Below the pieces are notes generated by a model. That model was given only the letters and a program-made list of their open reading frames with translations. It was not told the origin of the DNA and made no database searches. Shown piece by piece: positions 63,044-64,000 of a stretch of 64,000 nucleotides of DNA. The position numbers and the translations under genes were made by a program. The stretch is from Acetatifactor muris (GTDB lineage Bacteria > Bacillota > Clostridia > Lachnospirales > Lachnospiraceae): assembly GCF_024623325.1 (NCBI RefSeq), contig NZ_JANJZD010000007.1, positions 1 to 64,000 of the forward strand. The letters are read 5' to 3'. The stretch's first letter is position 1, and each line of letters starts with the position of its first letter.

Positions 63044-64000
63044 ATGCATACCAGACAGAATTACGGCGGTCTTGACAGATTTCGGGTAGTGGCTGCTCTG
63101 CTTGTCATTGCAATTCACACCTCTCCTCTGGCCTCTATGAACGAGGGAATGGATTTCTTTCTGACACGAATCCTTGCCAGAACCGCCGTTCCCTTTTTCT
63201 TCATGGTAACCGGTCATTTTACAGCTGCCGGTTTTATGTCGGCAGCTGATAAAAATCTGAGCGGTCTGATAAAATATTTAAAGAAAACGCTTCTGCTGTA
63301 TGTTTTCTGTATTTTGTTGTATCTGCCGATCGGTATATACGCAGGTCATTATGCGGAACTCACCTTCGGCGGTTTGTTCCGTATGCTTATTTTTGACGGC
63401 ACGTTTTACCATTTATGGTATTTTCCGGCCTGCATACTGGGCATGGTCATCGTTTATGTGATGAGCCTTTTCCTGAATCTGCGGTGGGCCACCGTGGTAT
63501 CTGCGATCCTGTATATCATCGGTCTGTTGGGTGACAGTTACTTTGGCCTTATCGAGAAAGTTCCCGCGCTGAATGCAGTATACGAATTTGGCTTCCGTCT
63601 GTGGTCTCATACGCGCAACGGACTGTTTCTTGCCCCGCTGTTCCTGCTGCTGGGGGTATGGATGTCCCTGTGGGAGGAGAAAATTTCCGCCCTACGAAAT
63701 CCAGCAAAGCCGGAAGAAAATTCAGAGCAGACAGACAAACCTTCCCTGCCCACGGACAGCCAGATGATTCGTCTCTATTATATCGGTCTTTCGGCTTCCT
63801 TTATCCTGATGACAGCCGAAGCCTTTACCTTACGCCATTTTCAGCTGCAGCGTCACGACAGTATGTATCTGGCCCTGGTTCCGGTCATGATATTTCTATA
63901 TCTGTGTCTCAGCAGTGTGCCCAAAGCATCTGCCGGAGAGTTCCGCATTGCCTCTGCCTGGATCTATATCCTTCACCCGGCAATTATTGTAGCAGTCCGC
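63044..64000 (+). CDS. vanT: VanT-like membrane serine racemase, N-terminal part
   Basis: The frame is open from ATG 63044 (GGAGGG upstream) to the window edge, 319 codons. It reads as the acyltransferase-3-like membrane domain that forms the N-terminal half of VanT: GGLDRFRVVAALLVIAIHTSPL, RTAVPFFFMVTGHF, FYHLWYFPACILGMVIVYVM, about ten helices. In VanT this part takes up L-Ser and a C-terminal pyridoxal-phosphate racemase domain converts it to D-Ser; that domain would lie past the edge. The ligase upstream makes the assignment likely. Confidence 0.88.
   Translation, partial: MHTRQNYGGLDRFRVVAALLVIAIHTSPLASMNEGMDFFLTRILARTAVPFFFMVTGHFTAAGFMSAADKNLSGLIKYLKKTLLLYVFCILLYLPIGIYAGHYAELTFGGLFRMLIFDGTFYHLWYFPACILGMVIVYVMSLFLNLRWATVVSAILYIIGLLGDSYFGLIEKVPALNAVYEFGFRLWSHTRNGLFLAPLFLLLGVWMSLWEEKISALRNPAKPEENSEQTDKPSLPTDSQMIRLYYIGLSASFILMTAEAFTLRHFQLQRHDSMYLALVPVMIFLYLCLSSVPKASAGEFRIASAWIYILHPAIIVAVR

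Noticed and set aside
1..64000. CRISPR arrays, tRNA, rRNA or complete insertion sequences
   Set aside because: I looked for regularly spaced repeats, tRNA-like CCA ends and transposase motifs and saw none.

Overview
The window looks like a chromosomal stretch from a Firmicute of class Clostridia, most likely family Lachnospiraceae. This is inferred from the gene families: a VanG-type ligase next to a VanT-like racemase, intracellular CspB-like subtilases, a PocR-GGDEF protein, RsmF, GlgX and a chemosensory operon. Strong AGGAGG-type ribosome-binding sites and canonical sigma-A promoters (TTGACA-17-TATAAT style) fit the same group. No rRNA, tRNA or CRISPR array was recognised. Most genes lie on the minus strand.

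Region 1 (about 1-11,800) is an A+T-rich accessory island beside the 3' end of guaA. It carries a complete type I restriction-modification operon on the minus strand (small XRE regulator, hsdM, hsdS, a zinc-ribbon coiled-coil protein, hsdR) and an AlbA_2-domain protein. It also holds the wreck of an integrative or mobilizable element: an intact excisionase-like gene, a tyrosine integrase cut off just after its first catalytic Arg, and a MobV-type relaxase missing its N terminus, the last two joined at one deletion point near 10,250. A divergent XRE regulator lies at the guaA end. Near-identical double GGGTAC motifs sit near both ends of this region.

Region 2 (11,800-22,000) is core metabolism and hydrolases: guaA, a PdaA-like deacetylase, a CocE-like hydrolase, an alpha/beta-hydrolase-domain protein, a subtilase and glycogen debranching enzyme.

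Region 3 (22,000-34,300) is a signalling block. A tightly packed minus-strand operon runs histidine kinase, response regulator-HD-GYP, CheR, CheB, CheY-like, CheA, CheW, a chemoreceptor without a sensor domain, and a free Hpt protein. No flagellar gene or cheC/cheD is present, so it looks like a non-flagellar chemosensory pathway. A second response regulator-HD-GYP lies upstream, and a divergent PocR-GGDEF-HD protein lies beside that. Two of the three HD-GYP proteins have lost the His of the HD metal motif, and the kinase ends in an apparent Hpt-like bundle with Glu where the phospho-His would be.

Region 4 (34,300-51,990) holds a PadR-controlled NatAB-type exporter with a clear promoter and operator, a second chemoreceptor preceded by a structured leader, a histidine phosphatase, a ZIP transporter and a heavy-metal P-type ATPase with a separate HMA chaperone under an ArsR/SmtB-like operator. 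After these come an XRE regulator, a three-gene sugar isomerase/dehydrogenase cluster with an AraC regulator, and a sigma factor-membrane protein-ABC exporter operon with overlapping genes.

Region 5 (52,000-64,000) has membrane glycosyltransferase-like proteins (one broken by a single-base frameshift), an AI-2E-family transporter, an RluA-type pseudouridine synthase, an RsmF-type rRNA methyltransferase, and a vancomycin-resistance-like set: a response regulator and sensor kinase divergent from a D-Ala-D-Ser ligase (vanG) and the start of the membrane serine racemase vanT, which runs off the right end.
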